Assembly (NCBI RefSeq): GCF_041154485.1
Contig: NZ_AP028669.1
Span: forward strand, 4,402,001-4,466,000
Reading direction: 5' to 3'
DNA: 64,000 nt
Source of the DNA: Variovorax sp. V93
GTDB taxonomy: Bacteria > Pseudomonadota > Gammaproteobacteria > Burkholderiales > Burkholderiaceae_C
Shown here: piece after piece, positions 44,948 to 54,576 of the stretch
How the letters are laid out: every line of letters starts with the position of its first letter
Numbering within the stretch: the stretch's first letter is position 1
The notes under the pieces: model-generated
Told to the model about the DNA's origin: nothing
The model's database searches: none
What the model saw: only the letters and a program-made list of their open reading frames with translations
Made by a program: the position numbers and the translations under genes

Positions 44948-45862
44948 TCAGGTTTTCTTGGCGGCAGAGCGGCGAATGGCTTCGTTGATTTCGGCAATCG
45001 AGCGCTCGATGGCGTCTTCGTCGAGGTCGTCGAGCGCATCAAGCTCGCCGTCCGCGGGCATGCCGGCCTGGATGGTGGAGGCAAAGACGCCGTCGTCGAT
45101 GGTCTCGGTGGAAACGCCGCGGTCTTCACCCGTGGAATCGGGCATCTCCCATTCGAGGGCGATGAGCGTGACGTTGTCGCTGTGCGCGCCACCCTTGCGC
45201 AATGCCATTTCGGCCAGGTCGGGCGCGGCATCGGACACCGGCTTGTCGGAGGACAGCGTGTGCACGATGACGGCGTCGTCGAGCACGCCCCAGACGCCGT
45301 CGGAGCACAGCATGATGCGGTCGCCGCGCTGCAGCTGCAGCGGGGCCGAAATATCGAACAGCGGCGTGGTCGGCGAGCCCAGGCAGGTGAGCAGCAGGTT
45401 GCGGTTGACCGGCATGTCCGCGCCATGCGGACGCGGGCGCTCGGCATGCGAATGGTCGCGCGTGCGGGTCAGCAGGCGGCCGTCGCGCACCACGTAGAGG
45501 CGCGAGTCGCCGCAGTGCATCCAGGTGGCCGTGGTGCCCTGGAGCAGCGCCGCGACGACGGTGGTGCGCGGCGTGTCGAGCATGGCCTTGTGGCTGGCAT
45601 AGCGCATGATCTGCTGGTGCGCCGCCATGGCCGATTCGGCCAGGAAGGCCTTGACGTCCTTGACGGTGGGGCGCGCTTCGCGCTGGTAGAGGGCCGCAAT
45701 GGTCTGCAGCGCCAACTGGGCCGCAACCTCGCCCTCGGGGTGGCCGCCCATGCCGTCGGCCAGCACGAAAAGGCCCGATTCCCGCGTGTAGCAGTAGCCC
45801 ATGCGGTCTTCGTTCTTGAGACGGCCGCCCTTGCGGCTGACCTGGAATACCGAGAATTTCAT
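44948..45862 (-). CDS. PP2C-family Ser/Thr protein phosphatase
   Basis: 304 residues. PP2C metal-site motifs: NEDR (Asp19), LADGMGGHPEGE (Asp36), CGDSRLYV, MLCSDGVWGVL and SDNVTLI. The catalytic domain takes about 250 residues; the C-terminal 55 are acidic (DALDDLDEDAIE). It overlaps the kinase gene by 4 bp (ATGA), so the pair is cotranslated and likely acts on the same targets. Cytosolic. Confidence 0.93.
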   Translation of the reverse strand: MKFSVFQVSRKGGRLKNEDRMGYCYTRESGLFVLADGMGGHPEGEVAAQLALQTIAALYQREARPTVKDVKAFLAESAMAAHQQIMRYASHKAMLDTPRTTVVAALLQGTTATWMHCGDSRLYVVRDGRLLTRTRDHSHAERPRPHGADMPVNRNLLLTCLGSPTTPLFDISAPLQLQRGDRIMLCSDGVWGVLDDAVIVHTLSSDKPVSDAAPDLAEMALRKGGAHSDNVTLIALEWEMPDSTGEDRGVSTETIDDGVFASTIQAGMPADGELDALDDLDEDAIERSIAEINEAIRRSAAKKT

Positions 45863-46866
45863 GCCGGGCGCGTGGTAGGTGCCGCCGCCCTGGGCAGGGC
45901 CTTCTTGTCGAAGGAGCGGATGTTGTCGAATGAAAGCCGCACCTTTTCGCCGACGGTGAGCTTGGTGTAGCGGCGCTCGCCTTCGCGGCTGAGTTCCTTT
46001 TGCAGCGCAAAGACCGACTGCGGGCGCGAGAGCGGGTCGAGCGACATGCACCATTCGACCACCTCGATGAGGTTGTCGGAGTACACGCCGCGCAGGCGCG
46101 ACAGCGACAGGCTGAGCCGGTCTTTCTCGATGCGGCGCGGGGCGTCGTTGGGCGGGTAGCCCTGCATGCAGGCGTAGATGCAGGCGCCAATGGCGTAGAT
46201 GTCGGTCCAGGGGCCCATCGACGAGTCGCGCCGGTACATCTCGGGTGCGGCAAAGCCGGGGGTGTACATGGGGCGGATGAAGATGCCCTCCTTGCTGAGC
46301 ACCTCGCGCGCGGCGCCGAAGTCGATCAGCACCGCCCGGTCGTCGTCGGTGACGAAGATGTTGGCGGGCTTGATGTCCAGGTGCAGCATCTTGTACTGGT
46401 GCACGATGCGAAGGCCGCGCAGGATCTCGTCGAACAGCGAGCGGATCGTCGATTCGCGGAAGACCTTGGGCCTTTTCAGGTCGCGCGCGGTCACCACGAA
46501 GTCCTGCAGGGTGGCGCCCTCCAGGTAGTTCATGACCATGTAGACGGTTTCGTTCTCGCGAAAGAAGTTGAGAACGCTGACCACCGAGGCATGCGAAATC
46601 TGCGCGAGCGAGCGCCCTTCCTCGAAAAAGCTCTTGAGGCCGAGCCGGTAGAGCGAGAGCTTTTCGGGTGCGACTTCAGGCGTGAGCTCGCCCGGCCCGC
46701 GCGTAGCCAGCGAAGATGGCAGGTATTCCTTGATAGCAACCTGCTGTCCGCTGGGGTCGATGGCGAGGTAGACAACGCCAAAACCGCCTGCGGAAAGCCG
46801 GCGAACGATGCGGTAACCGCCAATGACCGTATCGGGCAGCAGGGGCGAAGGCTTGACCTTTGACAT
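45859..46866 (-). CDS. Hanks-type Ser/Thr protein kinase
   Basis: 335 residues. Glycine loop LSAGGFGVVYLA, catalytic Lys46 in VAIKEYLP, catalytic loop HLDIKPANI (Asp164; HLD in place of HRD), DFGAAREV, and APEMYRRDSSMGPWTDIYAIG (cut). There is no transmembrane segment, unlike PknB. The HLD variant usually marks kinases that do not rely on activation-loop phosphorylation. Translationally coupled to the PP2C phosphatase, and divergent from yicC with a 91 bp gap. Confidence 0.93.
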   Translation of the reverse strand: MSKVKPSPLLPDTVIGGYRIVRRLSAGGFGVVYLAIDPSGQQVAIKEYLPSSLATRGPGELTPEVAPEKLSLYRLGLKSFFEEGRSLAQISHASVVSVLNFFRENETVYMVMNYLEGATLQDFVVTARDLKRPKVFRESTIRSLFDEILRGLRIVHQYKMLHLDIKPANIFVTDDDRAVLIDFGAAREVLSKEGIFIRPMYTPGFAAPEMYRRDSSMGPWTDIYAIGACIYACMQGYPPNDAPRRIEKDRLSLSLSRLRGVYSDNLIEVVEWCMSLDPLSRPQSVFALQKELSREGERRYTKLTVGEKVRLSFDNIRSFDKKALPRAAAPTTRPA

Positions 46867-46957
46867 AATCCGGGAGTTTCGCCCGAAGGCGATGGTGCGG
46901 CAAGCGAACGCCATGCCGACGCCTCGGTGCTTGCAAGCAAAACCATAGTGAGGCGCA

Positions 46958-47872
46958 ATGCCAGTTTACAGCATGACCGGCTATGCCAGTGGCCAGAACG
47001 GCCCCGCCGGCAGCCACTCCGAAGCCGAAGCACGGCCTGCCGCCGCGGGCCGCCTCGGGGTCGAAATCCGCTCGGTCAACAGCCGCTTCCTCGACCTCAC
47101 CTTCAAGTTGCCGGAGGAACTGCGCCAGCATGAAACCGCGCTGCGCGAGCTGCTCACGGGCAAGCTCAAGCGCGGCAAGGTCGAGGTGCGCGCCGCCATC
47201 GAGAACACCGCCCAGGCGGGCGTCGTCGAGCCCTCCGTCAAGCTGCTGCAGCGGCTCAACGGCGTGCAGGACGGCATCAAGGCCTGGCTGCCCGGCGCCC
47301 GCGAACTGAGCGTGGCCGACGTGCTGCGCCTGGCCGGCGGCGACAGCGCCATGCGCGGCGACTGGGGCAGCGACCTGCTCGAGGTGGCCGGCAAGGCGCT
47401 GGATGCGCTGATGTCGGCCCGCCAGCGCGAAGGCGCGCGGCTCGCCAAGATGCTGGAGGCCCACCTGGCCCAGTTGCGCACCCTGGTCGAACAGGCCGGT
47501 CCGCTGATCCCGCAGCTGGTCGAGCAGCAGCGCGCTCGTTTCCTGGAGCGCTGGCAGGAAGCCATGGGCCTGACCGGCGGCACCCTGCCCGAGGCCGCCC
47601 AGGACCGCGCGCTGACCGAGGCAACCGCCTTCGCCATCCGCATCGACGTGGCGGAAGAGCTCACGCGCCTGAATTCGCACCTCGACGAGATCGAGCGGCT
47701 GCTCAAGAAGGGCGGCGAAATCGGCAAGCGGCTGGACTTCCTGATCCAGGAACTGCATCGCGAGGCCAATACACTGGGCTCCAAGTCGGCGGCGCTGGAG
47801 CTCACCCGCATCGGCGTGGACATGAAGGTGCTGATCGAGCAGATGCGCGAACAGGTACAGAACATCGAATGA
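46958..47872 (+). CDS. yicC: YicC/YloC family endoribonuclease-like protein
   Basis: 304 residues. Family start [12 protein letters not shown] and the signature [18 protein letters not shown], with the C-terminal [21 protein letters not shown] in two parts. YicC-type proteins influence RNA turnover and stress survival. The usual neighbour gmk follows with a 4 bp overlap. The N-terminus has an Ala/Glu-rich insertion after residue 12 compared with E. coli. Confidence 0.93.
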   Translation: MPVYSMTGYASGQNGPAGSHSEAEARPAAAGRLGVEIRSVNSRFLDLTFKLPEELRQHETALRELLTGKLKRGKVEVRAAIENTAQAGVVEPSVKLLQRLNGVQDGIKAWLPGARELSVADVLRLAGGDSAMRGDWGSDLLEVAGKALDALMSARQREGARLAKMLEAHLAQLRTLVEQAGPLIPQLVEQQRARFLERWQEAMGLTGGTLPEAAQDRALTEATAFAIRIDVAEELTRLNSHLDEIERLLKKGGEIGKRLDFLIQELHREANTLGSKSAALELTRIGVDMKVLIEQMREQVQNIE

Positions 47873-48501
47873 GCGAGCGAATGGACTATCCAGGCAACAT
47901 CTTTGTCGTGGCGGCACCGAGCGGTGCCGGCAAATCGAGCCTGGTCAAGGCGCTCATGGAGCTGGACACGGCCGTCCAGCCCTCGGTTTCCCACACCACC
48001 CGGCCGCCGCGCGGGCAGGAAAAGCACGGCCGGGAGTACTTCTTTACCTCGCCCTCCGAATTCGACGCCATGATCGCGGCGGACGGCTTCGTGGAATGGG
48101 CCCACGTGCACGGGCACCGGTATGGCACCTCCAAGAAGGCCATCGAGGAGCGCATTGCCCAGGGGGCCGACGTCATCCTGGAAATCGACTTCCAGGGCGC
48201 CATCCAGATCCGCAAGACCTTCGCCAATGCGGTCATGATCTTCATCCTGCCGCCCAGCTGGGAAGAACTGCGCTCCCGGCTGGAGCGGCGCGGCGAAGAC
48301 AGCGCGGCCGTCATCGAGCTGCGCCTCAAGAACGCCGCCGAAGAAATGGCCCGGGCGGGGGAATTCGACTTCGTTATAATCAACGAGTTATTTGAGCGCG
48401 CGCTTTTCGATCTCAAGGCGATCGTCCACGCTCAGCGGCTTCGGTATTCTGCACAGCGCCGCGCACGTGCCGACACATTCGCCGCCCTGAACATCCCCTG
48501 A
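47869..48501 (+). CDS. gmk: Guanylate kinase
   Basis: 210 residues. P-loop [37 protein letters not shown] in its family position, and [14 protein letters not shown]. Converts GMP to GDP. Start overlaps the yicC stop (ATGA). It is followed after 30 bp by rpoZ, as in most betaproteobacteria and gammaproteobacteria. Confidence 0.97.
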   Translation: MSERMDYPGNIFVVAAPSGAGKSSLVKALMELDTAVQPSVSHTTRPPRGQEKHGREYFFTSPSEFDAMIAADGFVEWAHVHGHRYGTSKKAIEERIAQGADVILEIDFQGAIQIRKTFANAVMIFILPPSWEELRSRLERRGEDSAAVIELRLKNAAEEMARAGEFDFVIINELFERALFDLKAIVHAQRLRYSAQRRARADTFAALNIP

Positions 48502-48531
48502 TTTCCTGCTCACCGACCGAAAGATTCCATC

Positions 48532-48735
48532 ATGGCCCGCATCACCGTCGAAGATTGCCTGCTTCAGATCCCCAACCGCTTCCAGCTGGTCCTGGCCGCC
48601 ACCTACCGTGCGCGCATGCTGAGCCAGGGCCATGCACCCAAGATCGAGAGCAAGAACAAGCCCGCCGTCACGGCCCTGCGCGAAATCGCCGAAGGCAAGA
48701 TCGGCCTCGAAATGCTCAAGAAGGTGCCGGGCTGA
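48532..48735 (+). CDS. rpoZ: RNA polymerase omega subunit
   Basis: 67 residues: [20 protein letters not shown], then [20 protein letters not shown]. Omega helps assemble RNA polymerase and forms one ppGpp site; it lies next to spoT in many genomes, as here. A strong terminator follows. Confidence 0.97.
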   Translation: MARITVEDCLLQIPNRFQLVLAATYRARMLSQGHAPKIESKNKPAVTALREIAEGKIGLEMLKKVPG

Positions 48736-48762
48736 TCGTTGTTCTGACGCAGCCCTGCAACG

Positions 48763-48791
48763 AAAAGGCACCGCCGAGCGGTGCTTTTTTT
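48763..48791 (+). terminator. Rho-independent terminator after rpoZ
   Basis: Stem GCACCGC (48768-48774), loop CGA, GCGGTGC (48778-48784) followed by seven T. It closes the yicC-gmk-rpoZ transcript 45 bp before spoT, so spoT probably has its own promoter or relies on read-through. Confidence 0.85.
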
Positions 48792-48835
48792 ACGTCTGGA
48801 CGCGTCCATAGAGCGGTCACGCTAAAGTGGTAGCC

Positions 48836-51094
48836 ATGAGCGCGGTTGCCAAACATCAGTCCCATGCCCCCGCGGGGGGCACGCCCAAGCCGAGTCCGGC
48901 GGCGCTGAATGCGGCTGCCGCGAGCTTTGCCGCGCTGACCGCCAGGCTCGACTACCTGAGCCCCGAAGACACCGAGCTGGTCCGCCGCGCCTACCGCTTT
49001 GCCGACGAAGCCCACCTGGGCCAGCTGCGCAACAGCGGCGAGCCCTACATCACCCACCCCATCGCCGTGGCGGCGCAGTGCGCCGAATGGAAGCTCGACG
49101 CCCAGGCGCTGATGGCCGCCCTGCTGCACGATGCCATCGAGGACTGCGGGGTCACCAAGCCCGAACTGATCGAGCGCTTCGGCGCGCCGGTGGCCGAACT
49201 GGTCGACGGGCTCACCAAGCTGGACAAGCTGCAGTTCAATACCCGCGAGGAAAACCAGGCCGAATCGTTCCGCAAGATGCTGCTGGCCATGGCGCGCGAC
49301 GTGCGGGTCATCCTGGTCAAGCTGGCCGACCGCACGCACAACATGCGCACGCTCGACGATGCGCCGCGCGAGAAATGGGCCCGGATCTCGCGCGAAACGC
49401 TCGAGATCTACGCGCCCATCGCGCACCGGCTGGGCCTGAACCAGACCTACCGCGAACTGCAGGAGCTGTCGTTCCGCCACCTGAAACCCTGGCGCTATGC
49501 CACCCTGTCCAAGGCCGTGGCCAAGGCGCGCGGGCGCCGCCGCGACCTGATCCAGAAGGTGCAGCGCGAGGTCGAGACCGCCTTTGCCAACGCCAACATG
49601 ACGCTGCGCATTGCCGGACGCGAAAAAACGCTCTATTCGATCTACCGCAAGATGGAGGAGAAGCACCTGAGCTTCGCCCAGGTGACCGACATCTACGGCT
49701 TTCGCCTGATCGTGCCGAACGTGATCGCCTGCTACACGGGCCTGGGCATCCTGCACCAGATGTACAAGCCGCTGCCGGGCAAGTTCAAGGACCACATCGC
49801 GATCGCCAAGCTCAACGGCTACCAGTCGCTGCACACCACGCTGGTGGGCCCGGCCGGCGTGAACGTGGAATTCCAGCTGCGCACCGAGGCCATGCACGTG
49901 GTGGCCGAATCGGGCGTGGCGGCGCACTGGCTCTACAAGGCGGCCGAGCCGAATGCGGCCAGCAACGACCGGCTCGGCACCAAGTGGCTGCAGTCGCTGC
50001 TCGACATCCAGGACGAAACCCGCGACGCCGCCGAGTTCTGGGACCACGTCAAGGTCGACCTGTTTCCGGACGCCGTTTATGTCTTCACGCCGAAGAGCCA
50101 GATCCTGGCACTGCCGCGCGGCGCCACGGTGGTCGACTTTGCCTACGCCATCCACAGCAACATCGGCGACCACACCTCCGCGGCACGCATCAACGGCGAC
50201 CAGGTGCCGCTGCGCACGGAGCTCAAGAACGGGGACGTGGTCGAGGTCATTACCGCGCCCGTGTCCACGCCCAATCCCGCGTGGCTCGGCTTCGTGCGAA
50301 CCGGCCGGGCGCGCTCCAAGATCCGCCACTACCTGAAGACCCTGGCCCATGCCGAATCCGAAGGCCTGGGCGAGAAGCTGCTGGCGCAGGCGCTGCGCGC
50401 CGAAGGCCTCAGCAAGCTGCCGGCCGAGGATGCCGAGCACCAGGCGCTGTGGGAAAAGCTGCTGCGCTTCACGGGCAACCGCACGCGCGCCGAGCTGCTG
50501 ACCGACATCGGCCTGGGCAAGCGGATTGCCAGCATCGTGGCAAAGCGGCTGGTGGCCATGCTGTCCGAACTCGGCGAGCGGCCCGATGCGCTGCTGCTGA
50601 GCCGCGAGCGCTTCATCTCGCACGAAACCATTTCCCAGGGCGCCGTCACGCTGGACGGCAGCGAGAACTCGTCGGTGCGCTTTGCGCTGTGCTGCCGGCC
50701 GATTCCGGGCGACGAGATCATCGGCTACCTCGGCCATGGCGAAGGGCTGGTCGTGCACACCGAGTCCTGCGGCGTGGGCCAGCGCCTGCGCCACAAGGAC
50801 AGCGAGCGTTTTTTCGCGGTCGAATGGGCGGACGAACCGACCCGCACCTTCGAAACCGGCGTGGTCATCACGGTGCGCAACGACAAGGGCGTGCTCGCGC
50901 GCGTGGCCGCGACCCTGGCGGACGCCGAAGCCGACATCACGCACGTCGAAATGGCCGACGAGACGCCGCAGGATTCGACCGACCTGCGCTTCGTGATTGC
51001 CGTGCGCGACCGCACCCACCTCGACAGCGTGCTGCGCGCCGCGCGGCGCACGGCCTCGGTGCTGACCGCCGCAAGAACGGTTCCCGCGCCCTGA
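48836..51094 (+). CDS. spoT: RelA/SpoT bifunctional (p)ppGpp synthetase/hydrolase
   Basis: 752 residues. The hydrolase HD domain is intact (ITHPIAVA, LLHDAIED); the synthetase domain shows YGFRLIVPN and VEFQLRTEAMHVVAE. TGS (YVFTPKSQILALPRGATVVD in part), a zinc-finger-like CCRPIPGDEIIGYL and a C-terminal ACT domain follow. Having an intact HD pocket and the position after rpoZ favour SpoT over RelA. The ATG at 48836 is used; a frame extension to 48827 adds only two residues. Confidence 0.95.
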   Translation: MSAVAKHQSHAPAGGTPKPSPAALNAAAASFAALTARLDYLSPEDTELVRRAYRFADEAHLGQLRNSGEPYITHPIAVAAQCAEWKLDAQALMAALLHDAIEDCGVTKPELIERFGAPVAELVDGLTKLDKLQFNTREENQAESFRKMLLAMARDVRVILVKLADRTHNMRTLDDAPREKWARISRETLEIYAPIAHRLGLNQTYRELQELSFRHLKPWRYATLSKAVAKARGRRRDLIQKVQREVETAFANANMTLRIAGREKTLYSIYRKMEEKHLSFAQVTDIYGFRLIVPNVIACYTGLGILHQMYKPLPGKFKDHIAIAKLNGYQSLHTTLVGPAGVNVEFQLRTEAMHVVAESGVAAHWLYKAAEPNAASNDRLGTKWLQSLLDIQDETRDAAEFWDHVKVDLFPDAVYVFTPKSQILALPRGATVVDFAYAIHSNIGDHTSAARINGDQVPLRTELKNGDVVEVITAPVSTPNPAWLGFVRTGRARSKIRHYLKTLAHAESEGLGEKLLAQALRAEGLSKLPAEDAEHQALWEKLLRFTGNRTRAELLTDIGLGKRIASIVAKRLVAMLSELGERPDALLLSRERFISHETISQGAVTLDGSENSSVRFALCCRPIPGDEIIGYLGHGEGLVVHTESCGVGQRLRHKDSERFFAVEWADEPTRTFETGVVITVRNDKGVLARVAATLADAEADITHVEMADETPQDSTDLRFVIAVRDRTHLDSVLRAARRTASVLTAARTVPAP

Positions 51095-51110
51095 CCGGCG
51101 GGCAGGAAGG

Positions 51111-51692
51111 CTAGCGCGCCGTGCCCGCGCCCGGTGGCGCCGGATAGCTGACCGACAACAGCTCGACCTCATGGGCACCGCCCGGCGTCACGAGCTTCAC
51201 CACGTCGCCTTCACGCGACTTGAGCAGCGCGCGGGCGATCGGGGAAATCCAGCTGACCTGCGACTGCGCGCTGTCCGCCTCGTCGATGCCCAGGATCGTC
51301 ACGCTGCGCTCGTCGCCGGTCTCGTCGACATAGCGCACCGTCGCGCCAAAGAACACCTGGTCGCTGCCATGATGGACCGAGGGATCGGTCACTTCGGCGA
51401 TTTCGAGCCGCTTGGTGAGAAAACGGATGCGCCGATCGATCTCCCGCAGCCGCTTCTTGCCGTAGAGATAGTCGCCATTCTCGGAGCGGTCGCCGTTCTT
51501 GGCGGCCCAGTGCACCGCCTCGACAACCTTCGGCCGCTCTTCGTCCATCAGCTGAAGCAGTTCGTCGCGCAGCCGGGCATAGCCGGCCGGCGTCATGTAG
51601 TTCTTGCTGCCGCTCGGCAGCGCGGGCGCGGTGCTTTCGCCGCCGTCGTCGTCACCGTCGCTCTCGGTTTCCTTGGTGAATGCTTTGCTCAA
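51111..51692 (-). CDS. greB: Transcription elongation factor GreB
   Basis: 193 residues. Coiled-coil N-terminal domain with the acidic tip in NGDRSENGDYLYGKKRL (GreB pattern) and a C-terminal FKBP-like domain ending GDVVKLVTPGGAHEVEL. It rescues backtracked RNA polymerase by stimulating transcript cleavage. About 30 extra acidic residues precede the domain (DGDDDGGES). Convergent with spoT. Confidence 0.95.
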   Translation of the reverse strand: MSKAFTKETESDGDDDGGESTAPALPSGSKNYMTPAGYARLRDELLQLMDEERPKVVEAVHWAAKNGDRSENGDYLYGKKRLREIDRRIRFLTKRLEIAEVTDPSVHHGSDQVFFGATVRYVDETGDERSVTILGIDEADSAQSQVSWISPIARALLKSREGDVVKLVTPGGAHEVELLSVSYPAPPGAGTAR

Positions 51693-51743
51693 GGCAGAAC
51701 CCCTGAATTTAGAAAGGCTCGCAACGCCAGACTCCCATTTTCT

Positions 51744-52190
51744 TCAACCCATGTCCGAACGCTTGCAGTCGAAGACCACACCTTGCTCGACGGCTCGCAC
51801 GGCAGGCACCTTGTTCACGAAGGCTACATCGGCACTCATCAGACGCCACTCGGCTGCCTTGAACAATTTGAAAAGACTCGTGACTTCAACGCCTGCTGCC
51901 GGGATGGAATTGAAGACATAGACGGGCTCTCCGGACTGACTGTCCTCCATGCTCACCAGATCCGCTCGCAGCTTGCCCATGGTTTCCGTGTCCTTTGTCC
52001 TGAAGCGCACGACGTCCATGTTGACGGTGCGAGAGTGCTCGTCGATCGCAATCCTGCGGACCCGGTTGAAAGGCGCTGCGGCCCCACTGCCTGCGGCCGG
52101 GACACAGGTAATGGTCCCTGCCGATGCAGAGCCAGCTGCCAGGGACAGCAAGAGGAGCTGGAATACAAGCCGCTTTACCCGAATACCCAT
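51744..52190 (-). CDS. Exported protein of unknown function
   Basis: 148 residues starting MGIRVKRLVFQLLLLSLAAG with a signal peptide cleaved near SASAG. The mature part has two cysteines (TITCVP near the start and VFDCKR at the end) that may form a disulfide. No family recognised. GC and codon use look like the neighbours. Confidence 0.65.
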   Translation of the reverse strand: MGIRVKRLVFQLLLLSLAAGSASAGTITCVPAAGSGAAAPFNRVRRIAIDEHSRTVNMDVVRFRTKDTETMGKLRADLVSMEDSQSGEPVYVFNSIPAAGVEVTSLFKLFKAAEWRLMSADVAFVNKVPAVRAVEQGVVFDCKRSDMG

Positions 52191-52328
52191 GGTCGCTGCG
52201 CCGTTTGATGATGGCCGAGCCCGGACTCTAGCGCCAAGCGGCTGGGCCCGCATTCCACAGGCCACAGCCGTCATTGAGGAACACGAAGAACAAGAAGCGC
52301 GCTGCAGGCAGGTCTGACCCGACTCTCC

Positions 52329-52369
52329 AAAAGAAAATGGCCTAGAAGGGATAAACCTTCTAGGCCATT
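52329..52369 (-). terminator. Rho-independent terminator of the tRNA transcript
   Basis: A perfect 14-base stem (52336-52349 with 52356-52369) and 6-base loop; on the minus strand it is followed by TTTTCTTTT. It lies 9 bp after the tRNA-Arg 3' end. Confidence 0.9.
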
Positions 52370-52377
52370 CAAGAGAG

Positions 52378-52454
52378 TGGTGCGGCTGGCAGGAATTGAA
52401 CCCACGACCCCTTGGTTCGTAGCCAAGTACTCTATCCAACTGAGCTACAGCCGC
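52378..52454 (-). tRNA. tRNA-Arg (ACG anticodon)
   Basis: 77 nt with encoded CCA. Acceptor GCGGCTG/CAGCCGC, D arm with AGCTCAGTTGGATAGAG, anticodon loop CTACGAA (anticodon ACG, normally deaminated to ICG by TadA), T arm GGGTTCAATTCC. Confidence 0.95.
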
Positions 52455-52518
52455 ACAGCTATCGATTATAGCATCCATTTTTGGCCCTTGGCGGACCAAG
52501 CTCAGAAATGAATGCAGG

Positions 52519-52595
<77 letters not shown>

Positions 52596-52627
52596 ACGAG
52601 AGGCCACGATTCTATTCGCGGCGCCGC

Positions 52628-53635
52628 TCACTTGCGGTGGCTCAGCGCATTGCTGACCAGCCGCGAGGTGATGTCGACGATCTGGATCATGCGCTCATAA
52701 GGCATGCGGGTCGGGCCGATCACGCCCAGCGTGCCCACCACCTGCCCGTCGACCTCGTAGTTGGCGCTGACGATGGAAAGCTCCTCGATCGGTACCACCT
52801 GGCTCTCGCCGCCGATGAAGATGCGCACACCCTCGGCCTTGCTCGACACATCGAGCAGACGCATGAGCTGCGCCTTCTGCTCGAAGAGCTCGAAGGCACG
52901 GCGCAGCTGCCCCATGTCGCTCGAAAAATCGGTGACGGAAAGCAGGTTGCGCTCGCCGGATATCACCACGTCGTCTTCCTGCGCCTCGGTGAGCACTTCG
53001 GAACTGACCTTGACCGCCGCCTGCATCAGCGCGGCAATCTCGCCACGCAGTTTTTCGACTTCGGACTGCAGGCGGTCGCGCACCTGCTCGATGGTCAGGC
53101 CCGCGTAGTGAGCATTGATGTAGTTGGATGCTTCCACCAGCTGCGACTGCGTGTAATCGGCCTCCGGAAAGATCACGCGGTTCTGCACGTCGCCGTCGGG
53201 CGAAACGATGATCACCAGCAGCCGCCGGTCCGAAAGCCGCAGGAACTCGATCTGCTTGAAGACCGAAGCCCGCCGCGGCGCCATGACGACGCCGACGAAC
53301 TGCGACAGGTTGGACAGCAGGTTGGCCGCGTTGGCAATCACCTTCTGCGGCTGGTCTGGCGCAAGGCTTGGTGTGTTCATCTGCTCGCGCTGCGCCGTGA
53401 GCATGGTGTCGACGAACAGCCGGTAGCCGCGCGCGGTGGGAATGCGTCCGGCCGAGGTGTGCGGGCTCGCGATCAGCCCCAGCGACTCCAGGTCGGACAT
53501 GACGTTGCGGATGGTCGCGGGAGACAGGTCAAGGCCCGGGGCGCGCGACAAAGTCCGCGACCCGACCGGTTGGCCTTCGGCGATATAACGCTCGACCAGC
53601 GTCTTGAGGAGCAACTTGGCACGGTCGTCCAGCAT
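52628..53635 (-). CDS. hrcA: Heat-inducible transcription repressor HrcA
   Basis: 335 residues. N-terminal winged helix with [20 protein letters not shown] and [14 protein letters not shown], then the GAF-like HrcA domain. It represses groES-groEL and dnaK operons through CIRCE elements, none of which is seen in this window. Divergent from nadK with only 28 bp between starts. Confidence 0.96.
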   Translation of the reverse strand: MLDDRAKLLLKTLVERYIAEGQPVGSRTLSRAPGLDLSPATIRNVMSDLESLGLIASPHTSAGRIPTARGYRLFVDTMLTAQREQMNTPSLAPDQPQKVIANAANLLSNLSQFVGVVMAPRRASVFKQIEFLRLSDRRLLVIIVSPDGDVQNRVIFPEADYTQSQLVEASNYINAHYAGLTIEQVRDRLQSEVEKLRGEIAALMQAAVKVSSEVLTEAQEDDVVISGERNLLSVTDFSSDMGQLRRAFELFEQKAQLMRLLDVSSKAEGVRIFIGGESQVVPIEELSIVSANYEVDGQVVGTLGVIGPTRMPYERMIQIVDITSRLVSNALSHRK

Positions 53636-53663
53636 TGCAAGATTTTAGTGTTGTAATTTGTAG

Positions 53664-54575
53664 ATGACTTCCCGCTTTCGTCACGTCGCGCTGATCGGCA
53701 AATACCAGGCTTCAGGCGCCCGGGCGCAGGCCGATGCCCGCGACGGCGTGATGGAAGATATCGGCGCCTTCCTGGAATCGCAAGGGTGCGAGGTGTTCGT
53801 CGAAAAATCGGCGGCCGAGGAGGCCGATGCACACGCCAGCGTCGGCGGCCGCTACCAGCCGCTGAGCGTCGAGGAAATCGGCCAGCGCTGCGATCTGGGC
53901 CTGGTGGTGGGAGGCGACGGAACCATGCTGGGCATCGGCCGGCAGCTTGCCTGCTACGGGATCCCGCTGATCGGCATCAACCGCGGCCGGCTCGGGTTCA
54001 TCACCGACATTCCGCTGGACAACTACCAGGCCACGCTGATTCCGATGCTGGCCGGCGAATACGAGGAAGACCACCGCAGCCTCATGCATGCGCAGGTGAT
54101 GCGCGACGGTGCCTCGGTGTTCGATGCGCTGGCCATGAACGACGTGGTGGTCAACCGCGGCGCCACCTCGGGCATGGTCGAGCTGCGCGTTTCGGTGGGC
54201 CGGCATTTCGTGGCCAACCAGCGCGCCGACGGCCTGATCATCGCGTCGCCCACGGGTTCGACGGCCTATGCGCTCTCGGCCGGCGGGCCGCTGCTGCATC
54301 CGGCGGTGCCGGGCTGGGTGCTGGTGCCCATTGCGCCGCACACGCTGTCGAACCGCCCGGTGCTGCTGCCCGACGCCGACGAGATCGTGATCGAACTGGT
54401 GGCGGGGCGCGACGCCAGCGCCAATTTCGACATGCAGTCCTTGGCATCGCTCGCGATCGGCGATCGCGTGGTGGTGCGCCGATCCGACTTCCGCGTGCGC
54501 TTCCTGCACCCACGCGGGTGGAGCTATTTCGACACGCTGCGCAAGAAACTTCACTGGAACGAAGGGGGCTCCTGA
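53664..54575 (+). CDS. nadK: NAD kinase
   Basis: 303 residues. GGDGTML ([15 protein letters not shown]), [16 protein letters not shown] and [19 protein letters not shown] are all present. Makes NADP from NAD and ATP. Starts 28 bp from hrcA on the other strand and ends one base before recN. Confidence 0.97.
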   Translation: MTSRFRHVALIGKYQASGARAQADARDGVMEDIGAFLESQGCEVFVEKSAAEEADAHASVGGRYQPLSVEEIGQRCDLGLVVGGDGTMLGIGRQLACYGIPLIGINRGRLGFITDIPLDNYQATLIPMLAGEYEEDHRSLMHAQVMRDGASVFDALAMNDVVVNRGATSGMVELRVSVGRHFVANQRADGLIIASPTGSTAYALSAGGPLLHPAVPGWVLVPIAPHTLSNRPVLLPDADEIVIELVAGRDASANFDMQSLASLAIGDRVVVRRSDFRVRFLHPRGWSYFDTLRKKLHWNEGGS

Positions 54576-54576
54576 C

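Noticed and set aside
53600..53680. CIRCE operator for HrcA autoregulation
   Set aside because: The 28 bp hrcA-nadK gap has no TTAGCACTC/GAGTGCTAA pair.
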